Shown piece by piece: positions 35,466 through 49,600 of a stretch of 64,000 nt of DNA. The translations under genes and the position numbers were made by a program. Under the pieces are notes generated by a model. That model had not been told where the DNA came from and ran no database searches. It saw only the letters and a program-made list of their open reading frames with translations. Within the stretch, counting starts at the first letter, position 1; each line of letters begins with the position of its first letter. Origin of the DNA: Bryopsis sp. KO-2023 (taxonomy: Eukaryota; Chlorophyta; Ulvophyceae; Bryopsidales; Bryopsidaceae). The DNA is taken from assembly GCA_030272585.1 (NCBI GenBank), contig BSYQ01000011.1, positions 1,364,001 through 1,428,000 on the forward strand. The letters run 5' to 3'.

Positions 35466-38381
35466 TTATTGTCTCTTTTTGATTTGCATTGGGGCAGACC
35501 CCCCTGCATCCACGAGTGCTCTGAAATGTTCCATATTCCTGTCCTCTTTTGCTTGCAATTCCGCCAGCCTTTCGGCTTTGGTGTCTTCCTGATTTTTTTC
35601 CCCGAACGATGCTTTTCTGTCAGGCAGCTTCTGTTTTTTCCATCTGGAAATAGAACAGATAGGGTATATGAAAAAAACAAATATATGAAAGACACCAGAA
35701 ATTGATCCTCAGCAGAGGAAGGGGGGGCTGGCCCACAACCATGCCAATCAAACTATTTGTTATGCATTTTCGATAAACGATAATATTCCCTCTACTTTGT
35801 TCCATGCAAATTTTTTCGACTGCATCCCTAAAAAGATAATAATAACAAATAATAATTAAAAAAAATTGCGGAGTCATTGATGAGCTGCTCGACAAACCTT
35901 CTGCACAAAATCAACGCTGTTGCTGTTCGAAACACGTGCGGTCCATTCTTTTTTTCTCCCCTTCTTTCTTTGCTTCTTCCTTTTTATTTTTTTTTTGTTT
36001 TTTCCCCTACCTGGGAGGCGAATGATTTTCGGGTGGTGGTTTCTTCTGTATGGGTTTGAATGAAGTCGACGAGAAACCTAGGCGCTTGGACATTTGAGCA
36101 ATGCGCTCTTCCTCGGAAGTCATTTGGCTGGATGGAAGGCCTCCACTAGTATTGCCCAATAGTTTTGGACCCCTTAGCAGGAAAAAAGTAGCAATCTTTG
36201 TCAGCATAATAATAATATTATTATTATTTCCCTTGAATTGGCTAAGTATTTTTTTGATGTAGGCCCCCCGCCCCGCCCCCCCCCCCCCCCCTCCTGGTTT
36301 TGTGCTTTCGATTTCGATTTCTTGTTTTGACATTATGAAAAAATAATGTGAGTGTGGGTGGGGTTGGGGGAACAGGATTAAACCCTCCCTGTTTAAAAAA
36401 CGACAGAGCAATCAAGAAATCTGAAAAAAACCAAAAAACCCTGGGCATCATCCCATGTGTGACGCTCCATTAATTGGAAAAATAAATTAGGAAAAAAAAA
36501 TCCAAGGTTAGTTTCTGGATAAATTCTCTGCGAAGAAATCAAATGAAGTAAAACTGGACCTCGCACAAAAACAACGGCAGCAGACATTACTGGCGTAGTA
36601 TTTTTTTGTAAAGCCAAAAAAAAAGAAAAAAAGAATTAAAAATTGGGGCCATATTTTTTTGCTCTCTCACTTTTTTTCATCGTCGGTTGCACCTTTGAAT
36701 TTCCATTTGTGCTGAGTTCTTTTTGCAGGAGCGCTCTGGATGCCTTTATAAAATTTGACATTCAGATTGCCAGAATTCCAGGCCTCCACAAATTTCGAAA
36801 ATCGACTTCTGCTCTTTTCAGATGATAATTCTGCCATACACCACCATATATTTAAAAAAAAAAAAAAAGCAATTTGAAAGAATCAGTAAGAAAGGAAAAC
36901 AAAAATACAAATTTCCCCACAAAAAAAAAAAAAAAAGAATGAAACTTAAATAATATAAAATTTTGAGGAAAGCAAATTGATACTTCTTACTCACAGGTTA
37001 AAAAAGCACACGCTCTGTTACTGTGTAAAAACAGAAATAAAAAAACAAAGTTTTTTTTGTTTTTTTTTCATTGGGTGAATTACCTACCATTGAAGTACTC
37101 CTCTTTTTCCTCCAAAAGCCATGTCGAGAATTCGGCATGTTTTTCAAAATAATCCTGTTCTGTCAGCTGCCCGGCCGAATTTAAAATTTCTTCCGGCACT
37201 GGAGAATGCTTTTCGCTTTTTTTCCCTTTCTTTTTCTTTTTGCTCTTCTGTGCTTTTTGCTCCAACAAGAAAAAAAACATAATTTTAAAAAAATCTGTTT
37301 TAATTATAAGGTGGGTGTGATTTCTTGTACTTGTCTTGAGAAACGGTGAAATTTTCGACTTATTTAGAAGAAGGAAAAAAAGATAAAAAAAAATTGAGAC
37401 AGTTATAGGTTAGCAAGGAAGTGAATGAGAAAAAAAATCTGAATTGAAATCTGCTGGTTTTGTGGACAAGTTTTGTTTGAAGATTTGCACCAGATCTAAA
37501 TTATTATGCTATCTACCGACTCTTTTCGAAAAAAAAAAAAGAAGGGAAAAAAAAATCAAAACTGGCAAAAACGTATGGCAATAATTTGACAGTAAATGCG
37601 AACAGCAGAAACACTCCAATCCATTCAAATATAAATATATAATTTTTTTACATTAGACTAGATAATACAATGACTTTGCCACTATTCAGGCAAGAACATC
37701 AATCCCCTTCCCCTTATCGCCAAATGCCCAGGTTGATTAAGACGTCTCAGCACAAATTCAAAAAGATTTTAATATCGTTTTTGTAAGAATTGAAGGACCT
37801 ACTGTCGCTTTTTTGCATGAAAGCCTCAATGTAGTTTTTTTTTTAATAATTGGACCAATATCATGTTAAATATTCAAGAAAGTGAGCTCTACCTTTTTAT
37901 GTTTTTTTGACGAAGATTTATCTTTTCTTTCATAATCCAGCGATGAGTCAGACCCTGCAGCATATCGATAAACCACGGCTAAAAAAAAAAAGGATGTCAA
38001 GAAAAGAATTTAAACCCATCAGTCATGCAGCCAGGCACAAAAATCATTCCACATTTCGATTCCAAAAAATGTTGTTGTTTTTTTAATGAAAAGGAAAAAA
38101 GGCATCCAGTTCGTTTTTTAAAACCAATGCTTGCATTGTGCTTGGAAGGTCGATATTTTTCCTTTCATTTCCACACTTTTGCAGATTTACAATCGTATTA
38201 CGAAACCAAAAAAAAACAAAACAAAGAAGAAAACCTCGATACATTTTATGAATTTTAATTCTTGCCCCCTCCCCCTCCTAAGAGGATTTTTTCTTTTATT
38301 GCTCGCACCGCTTTCGTCAGAAACATCCTCTGTGCGTTTCCGTTTCTTCTTTTCGGATTTACGTTTTTTATCCGAACCCAT
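35466..38381 (-). CDS. Conserved Lys-rich, probably nuclear protein of unknown function (272 aa)
   Basis: Six exons in phase: 38381-38309, 37978-37893, 37247-37088, 36830-36671, 36172-36011 and 35643-35466 (TAA). The N-terminus is nuclear-signal-like (KKRKSEKKKRKR). Two more basic blocks follow. The core reads QDYFEKHAEFSTWLLEEKEE and then LSSEKSRSRFSKFVEAWNSG, a block I associate with a Lys-rich protein family widespread in plants and animals whose function I do not know. The C-terminal exons carry a Ser/Pro segment (SEEERIAQMSKRLGF) and a short coiled coil (AERLAELQAKEDRNMEHFRA). The exon 3 acceptor could be GCACAG (used here) or GGAG twelve bases earlier; both keep the frame. Introns are long and AT-rich. 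Confidence 0.7.
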
Positions 38382-39314
38382 GTCGACACAGCTTCGCTGC
38401 AGGAAAAACTGAATTGGGATGGAATTTATGGAAGCCTGCCAATAATTCACCAATCAATTACCAGATCAACACAACAACAGTCCGACTGCGTGGCCTGAAA
38501 AAGGGATTCCATCGCATTCCTGCTGAGAAGAGGTCGGATATTTTGGAGTGAGAAATCTGGTAGTCGGCTTCGGGTTGAAAGGGGGAATTTAAATGGTTAC
38601 TTTGGCGACGATTGGCTCGCGGCCGTTGGTCGCTGGGCTGGCCAGAGCTGCACAGTTTCGATCCAGTCTGTGTACCAGGCATGGGGCACCCCAACAGGTT
38701 AACATCAGAAAAATATTTCGATGTAAACGAGATGCATGTTTTCCACTGATGGATTCTTTATTCGCCAGAAGAATCTTTGCCAACCCCCCTCGTTTTGTTG
38801 AATTCTTTTCTGTTTTTTTTTTTTAATGAATTGCATCAAGGCTGAAAGCCCAATGCACAAATGGGAATTTTTTTCTTTTTGTTTTTGAATAAGATAAACT
38901 TGGATCGATGCTGATTTTGGTGTTGGTGTGGATGAAGGCTGGGCAGCAGCATTGGATCGACAGAAGGAGGTCCAGGAACTGTGGCCAATCGAAAAGAAAT
39001 AAGAGGTTGAAAAAATAATTAAAAAATCTGACTAAGAAATTGCTCCACGAGACGATTATCATTTTTATTCCCGTTTTTTCGAAGCCGATTTCAACCGACG
39101 GAAATCCGAAAATGAGTTTTCCTTCACGATTTGAGAACAGAAATTGTTTCTCAAAACCCTACCCCCCCCCCCCAAAAAAAAAAAAAAAACTGTTTAAATT
39201 AAAAATGTGCATTAATTACAGATATCTTTTCTTTCTCTTTTTTTTTCAAAGGCTTAATTTGGTTTTGAATATTTTGAAATTTAGTTTGTTTTTTTTGGGG
39301 GGGGTGGGATGCAG

Positions 39315-42300
39315 TCGATGCGTTGCGAAAGCCGCTTCTGAAGAAACTGCAAAGTCTGGGATGGCCCCCGAGGATTTCGATGTACCTCTGGCTGTAGCGC
39401 TGGCTGGATGCTCTTTTGAAGCTTACTTGGTGCCCGAAGGAAAAGTCGTGCTGAAAACTGCCACCACCAATGGAACAGTTACTACCTTCACCAACAGGTC
39501 CCCTTTCCTTTGTTGTTTGCAGCTTCTTTTAATGCCTTTTTTGGGGGGGGTGGTTGTGTGCAGCTTCTTTTAATTCCTTTTTTTGGGGGGGTTGTTGTGT
39601 GCAGCCTTTTGTATTCCTTTTTTTTCTTTTTTGTTTTTTTTGGGGGGGGGAGGGGTATATGAATTCAGTAATAAGAATAGAAATGACATGAAATGTGTAT
39701 GTGGAACGTCAGTTTCAGGATAAAGAAGCTAGATGGGGAGGAGTTGATTTTTTTTTTTTGTGGTGCAGGGAGTTTCTTGTCGAAAATTATTCCGGGATGG
39801 TGCAAGTTCAGCTTAAGAGTGCCTCTGGGTTACCTGCACGAGATGTAGGTGGGTTAAAATTTTTCTTTTAAAAAAAGAAAAAAATGTTGACCGACCTGAA
39901 AATAAATCAGAAAAAAAAAAAAAAACAAAAAAAAGTTTGTGTTTCATCCGTGGAGCGATTCCAAATTTCAAAAATATGTTTGAACTTCTTTGTTTAAGCT
40001 AAGACAAAAGCTTACGATTTCTTTATTTTATTTTTTTTTGGGGGGGGGGTGTTGGTGTTGCTCAGTTTCTTGGCAAGAGTGATCCTTATGCGATCCTCTC
40101 GGTGGGGGAGAGCTGCGCAACCAGCCAAGTCATCAATCAGAATCTGGATCCCGAATGGAACGAAACTTTCCTCCTCTGTGTCAAGTAAGCCACTCATCAT
40201 GTCAAATCCCCTCTGGAATTTCATTTCCTTCCTTTTGAAATATTTTCCTTTTTTGAAATTTCCATTGTTTTTTTCTTTTTCAGCATTCGTGGGGTGATTG
40301 GCAGTGGCCATTCGTAACCATCTTGTCTTTGATTTTTGTTTTTTAGTTATTTTTTTTGCTTGGGATGATTTGCAGAAACATTGACCAGGATGTGCTCCGG
40401 ATGAGGGTTTTCGACGAAGATTTGCTGAAATCGGACGATGAGCTGGGGGTTGCTATGTACCCTGTTCGGGCCCTAAAGGATTCCAAATTTCATGACCTGG
40501 AGCTGGACCTTCAAGGGGGCGGAGGAGGGGGGACCCTCAAAATTTCGCTCAGATACTTACCTTTCGAAGGTACGCGATTTTGATGAGAAAAAACTAGCAA
40601 CTAAAATAAACGATATTGGTGCTTCCCAAAGGAAAAAGTTCCACATCTCATTTCCCAACATTTGCGTTCCGTTCGGAGAGGTGTTTTTTTCTTTTGCCGC
40701 TGGCTTGGGAAAAAGAAAATCAGGAAATTTATTTATTTACTTTTTTTTTCAACTTGTTTCTTTTTTTTCTCTTTTTTTTTTGACAAAAAAATATTTTGGC
40801 TTGTTTGTGTTGCATCGACGCTAAGTCTGAGGTTTGATTATTTCCCCGCGGTGGATTTTTTACTTTTTTTCCTAAATTCTATTCACAAATATTTATATTA
40901 AAAATCATGTCTGTCGAAAGTAGCTTAAGAATCGACAATGTTTTTTTTTTTTGTGAAGAAAACGCATTGGAGGCGTTCATGGATTTTGACGACGAAGACC
41001 TCGCTTCAGTCAGCCCCGTTCAAATCGACCCAAACGAAGTGATGGATTCTTCCGATTTGGAAGAGGCGCTGGATTCAAACATCGGGATGCCCCAAGCATG
41101 GAAAGAATTGGCGATGATGGCTGGAAGGCGTGCCGAAGAGAGATTCGACCCTGTTTGCTACATCGATAACCCAGAGACAGACACTCAGGTTTGGGCTTTT
41201 TTGGGGGGTGCAGATTTTGGGAGAAGGAGAGGGGGGGGGGGGGGCGGCTTTCGAAATGCTGGCACATGTGTGTATACTCCATTGCATTTCTTTGTTTTGT
41301 CTTTTCCGTTTGCTGAGAAAGAGCCAGCGCATCGTGTCCGCAACAGGGAGGGTTCTGTGGGGGGGTTGGATTGGATCTGTCATGGTGTCTGTTTTTCTTT
41401 CCTGGAAGATTTTTTTTTTTTTTTTGGGGGGGGGGGTTGAGTGTCGTTTTGGGGTGATTCTTCGCAGGCTTGGATTTATTGGAGCGACCGTGAGTTCGAT
41501 CGGAAAGAAGCTGTGGTGGCGTTCCGAGGGACGGAGCAAGTTTCTTGGAAAGATTTGGCAACCGATGCCAATCTGCAGCCGGCAGCACTGGACCTCGAAA
41601 GGACCGATGCTTTCAAGAAACTGACAGGGCGATTCTTCAAACAGGCGTCAAATGAGCTGCAAGCCCACAAGGGGTTCCTGGATGCCTACGATTCTGTGAA
41701 AGCGTCCGTTTTCAGCATTATCGATGCCATGACTGGGGACAGTTCGGAGTGGAAGATTTACGTTACAGGTCATTCGCTTGGCGGAGCTCTGGCGACTCTG
41801 TGTGCGTTCGAGTTGGCCAACAGGTGGAGGAAAAAAGCTGTGTTTAAATTTCCCTTAGAAAAATGCACTGGATGCAGCCTGGAACCAGCTAATGGGCAGC
41901 ATTATGTGGGTTTCTTGATATGCTTCGATGCAAAATCAATGTTTGCAACATGTCAGACGTTCTGACCAGTGGGATTTCTGGTTCTTTTCTTGCTTCGTGT
42001 TTTTTTTTTTCCCTTTGTCAGTGCGATCTTGCTGAACAAAAGTCGGCGGGAATGAAAAAGAGAAGCCAGGAAAACACGCTCCTTTTCCAATGTTGTAGGA
42101 GCAAAACGAAAGCCAAGGTGGAGATGTACAACTACGGATCCCCGCGAGTGGGCAATAAGGCTTTCGCTCTGGCATTCAACAGTGTGGTGTCCAAAAGCTG
42201 GAGGGTCACCAATCGAAAAGACGTCGTAGCAACGGTTCCCAGGCTGATGGGTTACACTCATGTGGACAGACATGTCATCCTCAACAGGTATGTCCCCACT

Positions 42301-42850
42301 TCAGCACTGTTGCTGAACTGGGATTTCCGGACCAGCATTTATGGTGGAGTTAGCTTACTGCACCATTCGAAACGTTTACGACTTGCTTCAGGATTTTGTG
42401 GAGGAATAAGCTGTGAGAATTACAGCGGTGGATCTTTTGTCAGACAGAGAAGGACCCCCCCCCCCCCGCCCCCGGCTCCTCCTCAAAATATATATTTGCA
42501 TTGATATCACATCTCATTTTAGTATGCGTATGTTTGGCCCGGACAATTGTTTTTGTGTGCAAAATTTTCGCAACTATAGGGATGGGACCTTGGCATTCGA
42601 GGCTCCACGCAAAGACGTGCTGGAGGGCAGGTTGATAACAGAAATGGTGGATGAAGTTGCTGGAAAAGCAGAGGGAACCCAGGAGATCGAAACCATCGCC
42701 AAGATTGCCACCGATGTGTTGGATCCCATCATGAACCATGATATGGAACTGTTGGCCGATCTGGTGGATGGATCCGGCCTAGCCGAGCACATGGAAGATC
42801 TGTACTTGGCTGGTTTGAGGGAGTGCATCCGCTCCAGGGGGGATTTGTGA
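39315..42850 (+). CDS. C2-domain class 3 lipase
   Basis: Eight exons in phase: 39315-39497, 39769-39844, 40066-40184, 40376-40569, 40959-41188, 41468-41823, 42099-42287 and 42580-42850 (TGA). Exons 2-4 form a C2 domain (MVQVQLKSASGLPARD, FLGKSDPYAILSVGE, LDPEWNETFLLCVK), a Ca2+/phospholipid-binding module. Exon 6 starts the lipase fold and carries the nucleophile elbow GHSLGG. Exon 7 holds the likely catalytic Asp (NRKDVVATVP) and His (YTHVDRHVI). The combination suggests a lipase acting on membrane glycerolipids. The 5' end is unresolved. An ATG at 38593 opens a transit-peptide-like stretch (MVTLATIGSRPLVAGLARAA) but does not join in phase; an ATG at 38911 does join, through a weak donor. 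Confidence 0.8.
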
Positions 42851-43191
42851 TTGCCATCAGTTCTTGGTTTGCTTGATAGGTTGGCCGTTTTTTTAGCTTG
42901 GTTGGGGGGTGAGATTAAGCATTGGCAGGTGGATATGAGGTTTAGTGTTTCATTTTTGAACATTTTTTTTTCTCTGTTTCGGGATGGCTGATACGTATTT
43001 TGATGAGATTGAGTTGGTGAAACCCGTTTTTTTTCGACTTCTTTTCTTTTGATCAATCAATGGCGATAACAACCGCACTGATATGCCCCGCCCGCCCATC
43101 TCAAGGCTCCACTCCAGCACAGAATTGTGCAGTCACAATTCTCATTTAACACAAGCAGTGAATGATTGCAAACTAATAGGAACAGGAGTGG
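42851..43191. other. Inner flank of the right arm, no gene seen
   Basis: This is the 3' flank of the lipase gene. I see no exon or repeat of note before the right arm begins. Confidence 0.4.
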
Positions 43192-43620
43192 CTCCCCAAA
43201 CAATGTTATCATTGATTGATTGTGTATTACAAACCCTTCACCCTGCTGCTGCCAACATGGGATGAATCATTCAACAAGTGCACTCAAGGGCATGTGCTGG
43301 AGACATCAAATTTTGGCACGTGAAACATCTCCTTGCAGTGTGAATTGACACAGACAAAAGGGGAACAATTTCTCATAGAGCCAGTGACTCCGATAAACAC
43401 GGCCCTGTGCAATCGAGCATCTGTTCCTCTTGTGATGCTCCCAAACCGACAAGACATTGGGTTTCTCATCATAGATTATGTTTTCACGACGACGCAGATT
43501 TTTTCTGTCGCTGGATCTGTTCCTAAAAACGTAGCCTCCCATTTTCAGTATTTTCTCAAAAATTCCCCACAAACACAAGAAAACTGTGTCGAATTTTAAA
43601 GCATTTTAAACTACCCCAGG

Positions 43621-46600
43621 TTACATCCTGTTTCCTTCATCAGAGATCACAACGTTCCAGGCATTGCGATTCATATCAGGTTCTTGCTTCACTTCCCATC
43701 CCTTGGGTGAAACGGGCATTGTAATTCTTTCAATACTTCCGATCATATCATCGGCCAAAGATTGAGTCTTTCCAAGCTTGCTGTTGCTTTCATCGAGCAC
43801 CGAGGAAAGCCTCTGTAGGCGTGAGAAAGTGTTTTTGGATACGGCGTCTTCGATATTCATGTTGGCAGATCCCGCTTTTGCAAGTTGATTCCTCTGTTGT
43901 GGAAAGCTTATGACTCGAATACTCGGAGAATCCCCACTCTTAGATGGCGAGTTGGCTGCTGCCTGCTGGTTCTTTTGGTGAAGCGCATTGAGTATGTTGG
44001 CGTTGCTAGGACTTCCAGATGGTGTGTACACCCCAAAGCGAGCCTGAAAATCCACAAAGACTGGCTGAGCATCCCTTCAAGCGAATTCTGGACAAAGGTC
44101 AGTCGCTTTTCTCTTGTACCTGCTGGTTGTGCGCAACACCTCTTGACTGGTTTCTCGATCCAGCGCGTGAGGAAGGTTTGATTCGCCTGGCTTTCTTACA
44201 CAGTATCACACCAAGTAGTATGGAGCAGATAAGCACCACCCCTACGGCAGCTATCCCAGCGATAAGTGCGAGAGGAAGTGACGCATTCGAGTCCTCTCTG
44301 AGCACCGTTTTGTGGAGCCCCGTTTCAATCGCGAAGGTTGGCAGACGAGCGCCTATCCACGTTCCGTTGATATATTGTTTCTGGCATAGATTGCTTGATT
44401 TTGTGTAGCCCGGAGTGCATGCATCGCAAGCATCTCCCGAATATCTGAAAACACACACATATGAGCGAATAGGCAGCTTTCTTCACTCTCAGTTTTTGTT
44501 ACAGAGGTCGCAAGCAAGTCCGCAAATTACCCTTTGAAGCAATTGCATGTCCCAGATGCCATGAGACATCTTCCATTCATTCCACATGGCTCCTTTTGAA
44601 TTCCAACACCCCCGATGGTGGGGCTGGGACACATTCGAATTGGGAAAGGGCAGTCTTCTGGGCATGCTGATTCACCCTCGACACCGTGTGCGAATACTTC
44701 CTGCTCTCCAATTTCGCAGATACCGTTCCCACATATTCCAATTCGCGAAGGGTTTCTCACGTCGACGAGAACTGGCTCCAGGCGATTTTCTGAAAGGATG
44801 GAGTCTTCAGGAACAAACGCTTCACTCGAAGAAATGTAAGAGGCGAGTTTAGAAAGGACAGTTTCCAGAACCAGAGGCTGTGCGCTGGTGGGAAGAATCA
44901 AAACTCCAAAATCCAAAGCTCCAGCAGAAGAACTTGCTGTGTCTTGCAAGAGCCGTCGTGATGTCGCAGTGTTTTCGAAACTGATCACTGCATATGGCTT
45001 AGGTTCGGTGGTGTTGGAGGCTTCACGAAGATCTCCCGAAACAATTTGTGAGGTGTGCAAGCCAACAATGTCTCCCAGGGCAGCTGCAAGTCGTGTTTTC
45101 AATCCCTCCTTTTGTTCAGGATTCAGATTGGCGCCAGCCTCGCTGTCAATGGAAAAGAATGATGGGTCGGCTGTTGGTCGAGCAAGAAAAAAACGAATGT
45201 CCATGGATACCCCGCAACTGGCGCTATCCCCATCGCACACCCCGCACTCATCGACCAGACCGGATTTACAGCATACCCCAGTCTGGTCCAACGTCGAGCT
45301 CGTGCAGCATTCTCCCTGCCACACGAAAAAAAAAAAAGTGAAAACACGTTTCCAATCCTAGCAGAACCAAGGTAAAGCAAGCCCACATAACGCCCTCACA
45401 AGAATGTCTGTCATGGCTCCATGCCCATCGCATACTCCACAAGCATCGAGCTTTCCACTGTTACAACATCGACCTTCTCTGTCGAGAAGAGCGCCCGTCG
45501 AGCAACAGTTACTATCATCGTCCAGTATTCCCGTCTTGCAGCAAATTCCAGATCTCCCAAGCACCCCTTCACACTCGGAAAGAATCTCGCAATAGTTCCC
45601 ATGATACCCTTTCTTACAGTGACACCCATCGAGCGTGCATTCTCCACGAGCCGAACAATCCTAATACAACAAAGAGAGGGATTTTCAACGGCAAAAGAAA
45701 CGCGCGTCGTCAATGGCAGATCTTTTTTTTTCTGCACCACATACCTCTTCATCAGGAAGAGAGTTCAAAGGTCTACAGTCAGCGGATGATTCCTCCACCA
45801 CGCAAAGCTCCTCATCAGGTGGCGCCCTCGTGACACAAAGATGCTGTGCAACAGGGGATCCATTGTCGTCAATGCATCGAACATCTCGTAGGGAGTATCC
45901 AGTTTGTTCCCCATGGCACTTCTCCCACTTTCCAACCTATCACCGAACAAACAACAATTATCAGCTAAATATGGTGTATCTTTCATTGAAATTCAATATC
46001 AATTCCATTCACCAGCTCTGCGGTCAATAGAGAACTGACTTGCCCCCACCTTCCAAGTGAAAATCCCACAAGGACGAGTGTTACATGTCCGAGATACGGG
46101 ATAGTTGCTGAAATCCTTCGGCTTTGAATTGCAAAGGGAGTCGTTAACTGGCGTCCCGTCAGAAGATAGGCAAAGCAATTCACGTGTTTGAGTTCCGCTA
46201 CTGCACTGACGAGAACATTTGGACCATGGTGACATTGCCCAATGGTAAGGGCTGTCGCTGCTGCAGTGAGATGCCAAGTTAAAACAAGCTTCTTGGCTTT
46301 CGCTTTTCTGGATCCCTTTTGATGCGCTCCTGAATTTTTGAAGGCTCTCGACTCCACACTCCCAGGTTGGTATGACATATCTATCCACACAGAAAATTTC
46401 TCAATGTACCTATCGAGAAGCGATATTTTTGTTCCCTGAGCAAGACAATTGAAAGGCTCACCCTGCCGAGTTGCGACACAGAACAGCTCCATCATCTTGG
46501 ATTCCACATTCTGGGAGACTGCCGCAGACGCCTTGACTCGCGTCCACAATAGATCCACGGATAAGATGGTGGGAGGTGCAGGCACGTAAGTTGCACTCGT

Positions 46601-49600
46601 CTCGTGTCGAGGGGCGGTGTTTCTCCATGCAAAACTTTGCATTAACGAATTTTCTCCTTCCTTCGACAGTTTTTGCACAGTTTACGGTTCTCTGCCGTTC
46701 CCCACCTCCGCAGTGTTTTGAGCAAGGGCCCCAGGGACCTTGCAGCCATCCATACGTGTCTTGTATTGAAGGAGACTCTCCGTCTACCTTGCCAGGGGCG
46801 GGGGCAGGTGTTGTCATTTGCACCCTTCCTTCCTGCAACATGAATGAAAGTAGTGCTGATCAACTTGCCTTACGTTTGCATACATGCATGTGTATGTCTG
46901 GTATTGATAAAAACAATCTATAGGTTTTTCGTTTATTTGGCCCTTGTAGAGATAATATGTCCCACATCATGTTATCAGTGGCCCTTTGTAATGGTTTGTT
47001 CAGTTTCTTCCCACATACTGAATCTTTGAAACTCGTTATTTTCAAACTTGATTTCCATTTCAAACTCAGTCCCACACAATTTGTAAGCCTTAGTCATCAC
47101 TGTGACTTTCTGTCGTAAGATTTATAACAATTGAAAACAAATTCAGCTGCTTTGTAAACACATTTTCTTCAAGTGCAAAAAAAAACCCCGAAAAAGACTG
47201 GTGAGACAGCCTTGCCACATAAATTCCAACCCACCTTGAGTAAGAACACGTTCCTGCAATCTTCAGCACAGTCTCTTTCTGATTTCCATGAGTCGGCTGG
47301 GATGGCATAGTTATACATTCTCATATATCTAACGCCGGCTTCCAAACCTGTCGTGTGATCTCCGATCCACAGACCCACATCCTCCCCCCATCCCATCCCA
47401 CTCCCAGTGGGATCATGGTCACAAAACAAAATATCATCGCGACTTGGAAAGCACCACACCTGGCCTGGAAACCACTTCCCTTCACCATTTATCCAAGCAC
47501 CCAGTCGATCCCCATCTCGAACTATCATGACGTGAGTGAGAGAATGCTCCGATCTAGCATCCAAATGTTTTGTGACGTCGAGGGCCACTTTATCCGCGTT
47601 CCAATGGATATTGATCTCGCAGTGCTCAGTGTGGTTGGCCATTTGTATCAAGGGCATGCTTGCGCTGGGAGCGAACGGGAGTTTGCTAATCGAAAGGATG
47701 TTCACAAGCATATCTAGCTGATTAACCTGTGCAACAAAACAGGTCCATGTTGCGTCAGCCCACTAGCCATATAACAAGGGAGCCAACATCTACTGTGCGA
47801 GTTGCCTTACCTTCATTAAAAAAGTAAGCGTCCACTGCTTAGAACATTGAATGTTCGGCAAGGACTGCACTTCGATTTTCTTTGAGCTCGCCAGCAAAGG
47901 GGCCAAATTTTCATCGCCAAAGAGGTGCACACCTCTGGGCGTCAGGGGATCTGTCCCCATCCTCTTGATGATATCGACTTCTTCAGCTTTTTTCACATAC
48001 CTAATGCCCCCTTGGTCGTAAAAAGTGTATTTGACGTCCATTGCGTATTTGTTGAAACTTTGCGTCGTCATTGTGATCTCCGCTCGAGCATGCCGTCCAT
48101 CAGCAGAAGCTACTTTCACACTGTATGAAGTGGGACAACCTGTGCTGCATTTGGTTGCCCCAACTGTAGATGATTCTTCAAGCGTTGCCAATGGCGGCAG
48201 TTTGACGATGCTCTCATCTATTGCAAAAGTCTGATTCAGATTATCCTTCCAGATGATTGCAACTGGTGACGTTCCATCTGGGAAGACCGCCTCCAGTCGG
48301 GGTTGCAGATGAAATCCACAGTGGTCTTCAAGATGGACTCCTCCAGCAACTTCATCAGCGAATCTGATTTCCATGTTGAGGGCTCCTGGATGTTCCGCAC
48401 AAAAATGACGACAGTAATTTTTTTAACACCATGCAGTAGTGAGAAATAAGAAATCCTGGAATGAACGAGACATTCCTTACTTTTTTGCTAGGATGACATC
48501 AATATTATTATGGAGAATTGTCATGTGGTCTAACAACTTGTTAAGTACCTGGAGGGCCATCGTTCCTAACTCCTGTACGAATTGTTAAGTCCATACACTT
48601 CAGGTCTGAAAAGCCGGTGTAATCATGCTTCTCCGCTTCCTCTTGGAACGGAAACTCCCCACGGAATCCATAAAATCCTTTGGCCGAGTAACTATAAGTG
48701 TTTAACTGGCTTGTTTGAGGACAATCCACCAATCTTTCCACCAAAACCATAATTCCAGTGTCTTCTCCTGCCTCCTTGTGAAACCAAGGATATCCCTCCT
48801 TCAACTGTGCAAACGCATCATAGGCGGGTTCCCCAGGGAAACGGTTGGGGCCAGAAGGAATGGAGTCTGGCCATTCCCCGAACAACAGATTGAAGTCGAG
48901 CAATCCTCTTATGCTCCACACAGAGTTTCCTATCGATTTCAAAAGAAAAAGTTGAACTCAGGCGGGCGCCATATGTATTTGCGCACGTCTTTACATGCAG
49001 TAACACAACGAACGAGGCGTGAATGAACGATAGTTGGGAGTTTGGAACGATTCTCCTGAACAAGTTTCTGCATCTTCCTCACCTCTCTTGTTGTATCTGT
49101 AGGAGTAGCCCACGGACAATCCTTGGATGTTGTGCCGCATGTCTTCAGAGGCAACCACATCAGCTGCTCTGTCTCTGGGCCAACGACCGATTTTGACGTC
49201 TTGGTAGTAAGGCGCCGATCGAAAACCAAACGCCAAGGCTTTATCATCGGAAAGTCGCATTGTTACAGCCATATTTTCCCCACGGGACTCAACGCGATCG
49301 AAAGGCCATAGAGTGAACCTGTGGGTAGATTCCTTGTGCACATCAGCTTTGGTAAGATGTGCGCGCTCGTTTCCTTGAACCCAACCAGCTAGGATCCTTT
49401 TGGAACAAAGAAAAGAAATAGGGTGAGATATGCAGAGAGAAGCCCGTCAAGCAAAAGTTGAACTGTTGAAAACACCCTTTAAACAACTCTCACCTTGAGT
49501 AAAGATTGTAACTCCCTTTACAGCAAGCCATAATATCAAGTCGATCCGAGTAACTGTTTTCTATTACCCCTGGTGAGAGGGGGTCTGTGGGTGGATCAGT

